Below, piece after piece: positions 61,801 through 64,000 of a stretch of DNA of 64,000 nucleotides. Origin of the DNA: Whitmania pigra (taxonomy: Eukaryota > Annelida > Clitellata > Hirudinida > Haemopidae). The stretch spans positions 124,001 to 188,000 of the forward strand of contig JAJTWR010000159.1 in the NCBI GenBank assembly GCA_021613335.1, in the 5' to 3' direction. Below the pieces are notes generated by a model, which was not told where the DNA came from, made no database searches, and saw only the letters and a list, made by a program, of their open reading frames with translations. Position 1 is the first letter of the stretch. Each line of letters opens with the position of its first letter. The translations under genes and the position numbers were made by a program.

Positions 61801-63656
61801 TAAATAAATGCAGAAAAAATGTTTGGACTGAACTAACTCGTATTCTTTCACTCGATTATTAGAATCCTTATTAATTATTAGAATTTATTTGCTAATTAAT
61901 GCTTTACATAATTTAGTTAAAGGATGCCCTGCTGCGTCATGCAGTAACAGTTGTTCCAAAAGTGGTTATCTTAAAGATCCAAACGGTTGCCAAACATGCG
62001 TTTGTAATGAGCCCTGCCAGGTAAATAATTGTGTTATCGATATCGGTTGCTTGAATTTTTTGCAAGAAGTTCTTTTGATACATAATCATTTATAGTGTTC
62101 ATGCAATTAAGTCTATCTTTGTAGGAAACAACGTGTCCTTCTGACAAAAAGTGTGTCACCGTTGTTGAAACAGGAGATGGCAAATACGCCAGGTGTGATC
62201 CAAAGAAAGGCAAGTGCATTTCAAAACGAGTTTCAACACGCAAAACCCGATTTTACATTGAATTAAAAAATGTCATCGTGATTAATAAGTTATCATTCAA
62301 AATGTTCTTCCATTGGAATACCCCGGAAAATAGAATTTTAAAATAGATGGAAAAGTGCTGATGGATTAGCGTAAAACAATTTAATTAACACCAAAATGTT
62401 GCGCCATTTTTCATCAACGAGTTTAAAGACCTTGTCGACATCATTTCTTCTTAAAATCTCTTTCAACATCTGTGGGGACTTCAATGAGTTACAAGCATTG
62501 ATGAGCATCTAAAAAATTCAATATTGTAATTGTAATTGTAACTTCATTTTTATAGCGCCATACGCATAGCGTCAGAAGCGCTTCTTGTAACCATTTATAT
62601 AGCGCTCCTTCCCAAGGACGCTGGCGGCAGTGCAGGCTGTGTTTCGAACACCTCACGTTACGACTATTGCCATTATATTGATCGACTCATGGACTCTTCC
62701 AACACCTTATCTCCTCAATTCAATGCCGTGTGCATATCTTACTCATCCCCTCCCCGCAATGTGACGGTTTCTTTCCAATATAGACAGAAAGGAAGTCGCA
62801 ACCTACTTTATTTAAATATCGCTTCTTGTTAGTCATTTATATAGCGCTCATTCCTAAGCTTGCAATAGTGATGGGTCTCGAAAACAACACATTACCGCAG
62901 CATGCAGGAATGTAATTCATTCGGCCAACGAACCTGCAGGCTTTTCCAATTTGCTGGAGCTGTATGGCCGATAAATTATTTATTATAAGTATAAGTATAA
63001 TTATAATCATTATAATTGTTGCAAATATTTATGAATTTCCTGATTTTTTTAAATATCAAGGGATAAACTGACATTGGCAGGGGTAAACATACGCCTATGC
63101 GTCCCTATGCGAATAATTAAAATATTTGATTGCAGACATCACACATTATTTTTACAGTCTTAAACTTGTCCTTTAGACAGGGTTGTCAAAATCGCAATAT
63201 TGGTATTGCCCATACTTTTGGCTGTCAGTATCTAAATGAGATTTGTCGATACTTTTATAAAATATCGTTAATAATCCTGCCTTTAGATATAAATAAAATT
63301 ATATTGTAAAATCTAATATATTCAATTATTAACGATGAATACGAAGGAATTTGCTTTTTTTTTATAAAGCTTGCCCTCCTTGTGTGGCTTCAATTAATAC
63401 CCTCCCTGTCCATGTCCAAGGAATTGAAATAAACTCTGATGGTTGCAAATGCACTCACAACCTCACAAGATGTGCAGTTGTTGTAAGCACGTATTTATGC
63501 ACAAACAATATACACAGTAATAATTAACTTAATAATCTTAATATTCTTTAGAACCCTGTGTGTCCTAAAGGAAAAGAGTGTGCTTTGAAACCTCTTGCCA
63601 CATGCACATTCCCTCCTTGCAAGCTGTATACTGCTTTCTGCAGAGACGCCCCTTGA
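58839..63656 (+). CDS. Secreted Cys-rich protein with three antistasin-type modules
   Basis: Fifteen exons: 58839-58887, 58984-59096, 59169-59265, 60067-60170, 60326-60410, 60488-60600, 60673-60769, 60870-60973, 61036-61120, 61387-61499, 61650-61746, 61917-62020, 62125-62209, 63370-63482, 63552-63656; 487 residues. Exon 1 is a signal peptide (MILMLILFVSLGQVYS). A repeating unit of four exons (104, 85, 113, 97 nt) follows a starter of the last two types. Exon type a is an antistasin domain (SGYLKDPNGCQTCVC); type b has CPSDKKCVTVVE and a closing Cys; type c has CPPCV and INSDGC.C.H.LTKC; type d has PVCPKGQQCV and KCTFPPCKL. Antistasin domains inhibit serine proteases in leeches and cnidarians, so secreted inhibition is the inference; b, c and d are not families I can name. 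Intron 13 starts with GC (62210-62211) and carries repeats. Confidence 0.85.
62545..62985. repeat. Dispersed repeat pair with ATTTATATAGCGCT motif
   Basis: Within intron 13 of the antistasin gene, the word block CGCTTCTTGT.A.CATTTATATAGCGCTC.TTCC.AA occurs twice, around 62578-62620 and 62820-62860. The intron is about 1.2 kb, the longest of the gene, and is GC-richer here. A mobile origin is likely but the type is unknown. Confidence 0.55.
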
Positions 63657-64000
63657 GCTGCAAGCTGCCCCCTCTTGATCCCCACTTGGATCAGACTGAA
63701 ATAAGTTGGGAAAATTAGGATTCAAAATTTAAATGCATATTATAATAATTCCTACAAGGTTTAGAATTTAAAGTTACAAAAAATGTTTAAAATGAAATAA
63801 TGTCTGCCCATCTCTCTTGGTATTAAATTAAATTCGCCATCGGTTGGATATTTCGTTGTCTTGGTGATTTTGTTTACTTTCATAATTTGTTGACGGTTAT
63901 TTGAAAGTTTGAGTTTTTTAATACGTGTTATAATAAGCGCTTAATTGGTAATAATAACAAATATTACTATAATTTAATAAGTCTAATCAACAAGTTGTTA
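63657..64000. other. 3' flank of the antistasin gene
   Basis: AT-rich sequence to the right edge. No further gene or clear AATAAA close to the stop codon was seen. Confidence 0.4.

Overview
This is animal nuclear DNA from a non-vertebrate metazoan that I cannot place further. It is AT-rich, every real gene is split into many short exons with GT-AG (sometimes GC-AG) introns, and the gene set (EB1, INCENP, a PCMTD, an RNF126/115-type E3, a type I TGF-beta receptor, eIF2B-gamma, adrenodoxin, TIMELESS, an antistasin-domain secreted protein) is animal. Most bacterial-style feature types (operons, ribosome binding sites, CRISPR) do not apply. For eight genes I rebuilt the exon chain by hand; in each the exon lengths sum to an open frame from start to stop.

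Layout. 1-662 (-): first exons of a type II membrane protein that runs off the left edge. 2.2-4.6 kb: transposon debris. 5.2-9.4 kb (+): MAPRE/EB1, with a pogo-like element in one intron. 10.6-13.9 kb (-): INCENP, convergent with EB1. 14.5-15.6 kb (+): a small uncertain spliced gene. 15.9-18.6 kb (-): PCMTD, divergent from the RNF126/115-like E3 at 19.4-21.4 kb (+). 22.7-23.6 kb: a Merlin transposase fragment and an unexplained GC-richer patch. 25.1-30.6 kb (+): type I activin/TGF-beta receptor with a Tigger element in an intron. 31.3-34.6 kb (-): EIF2B3, convergent with the receptor and divergent from FDX1 (35.4-37.2 kb, +). 37.2-41.1 kb: stacked transposons (Tc1, then a hAT with a clean 8-bp target duplication next to Tigger sequence). 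41.1-50.2 kb (+): TIMELESS, 28 exons, with a decayed Tc1/mariner element in its last intron. 50.2-58.6 kb: transposon-rich, holding non-LTR fragments, a Tigger half with a LINE tail inside it, MITEs, and two exons of an unidentified extracellular-type protein. 58.8-63.7 kb (+): a secreted Cys-rich antistasin-domain protein built from three near-identical four-exon modules.

The genes do not form a pathway. EB1, INCENP and TIMELESS all act in chromosome segregation or replication, but nothing in the sequence links them as a cluster. The most unusual points are the strict exon-module periodicity of the antistasin gene (104-85-113-97 nt, three times), the raised count of GC-AG introns (four firm, one probable, out of about 95), an INCENP without the usual long charged helix, and a PCMTD nearly twice normal length because of an acidic insertion that separates its BC-box from its Cul5-box.
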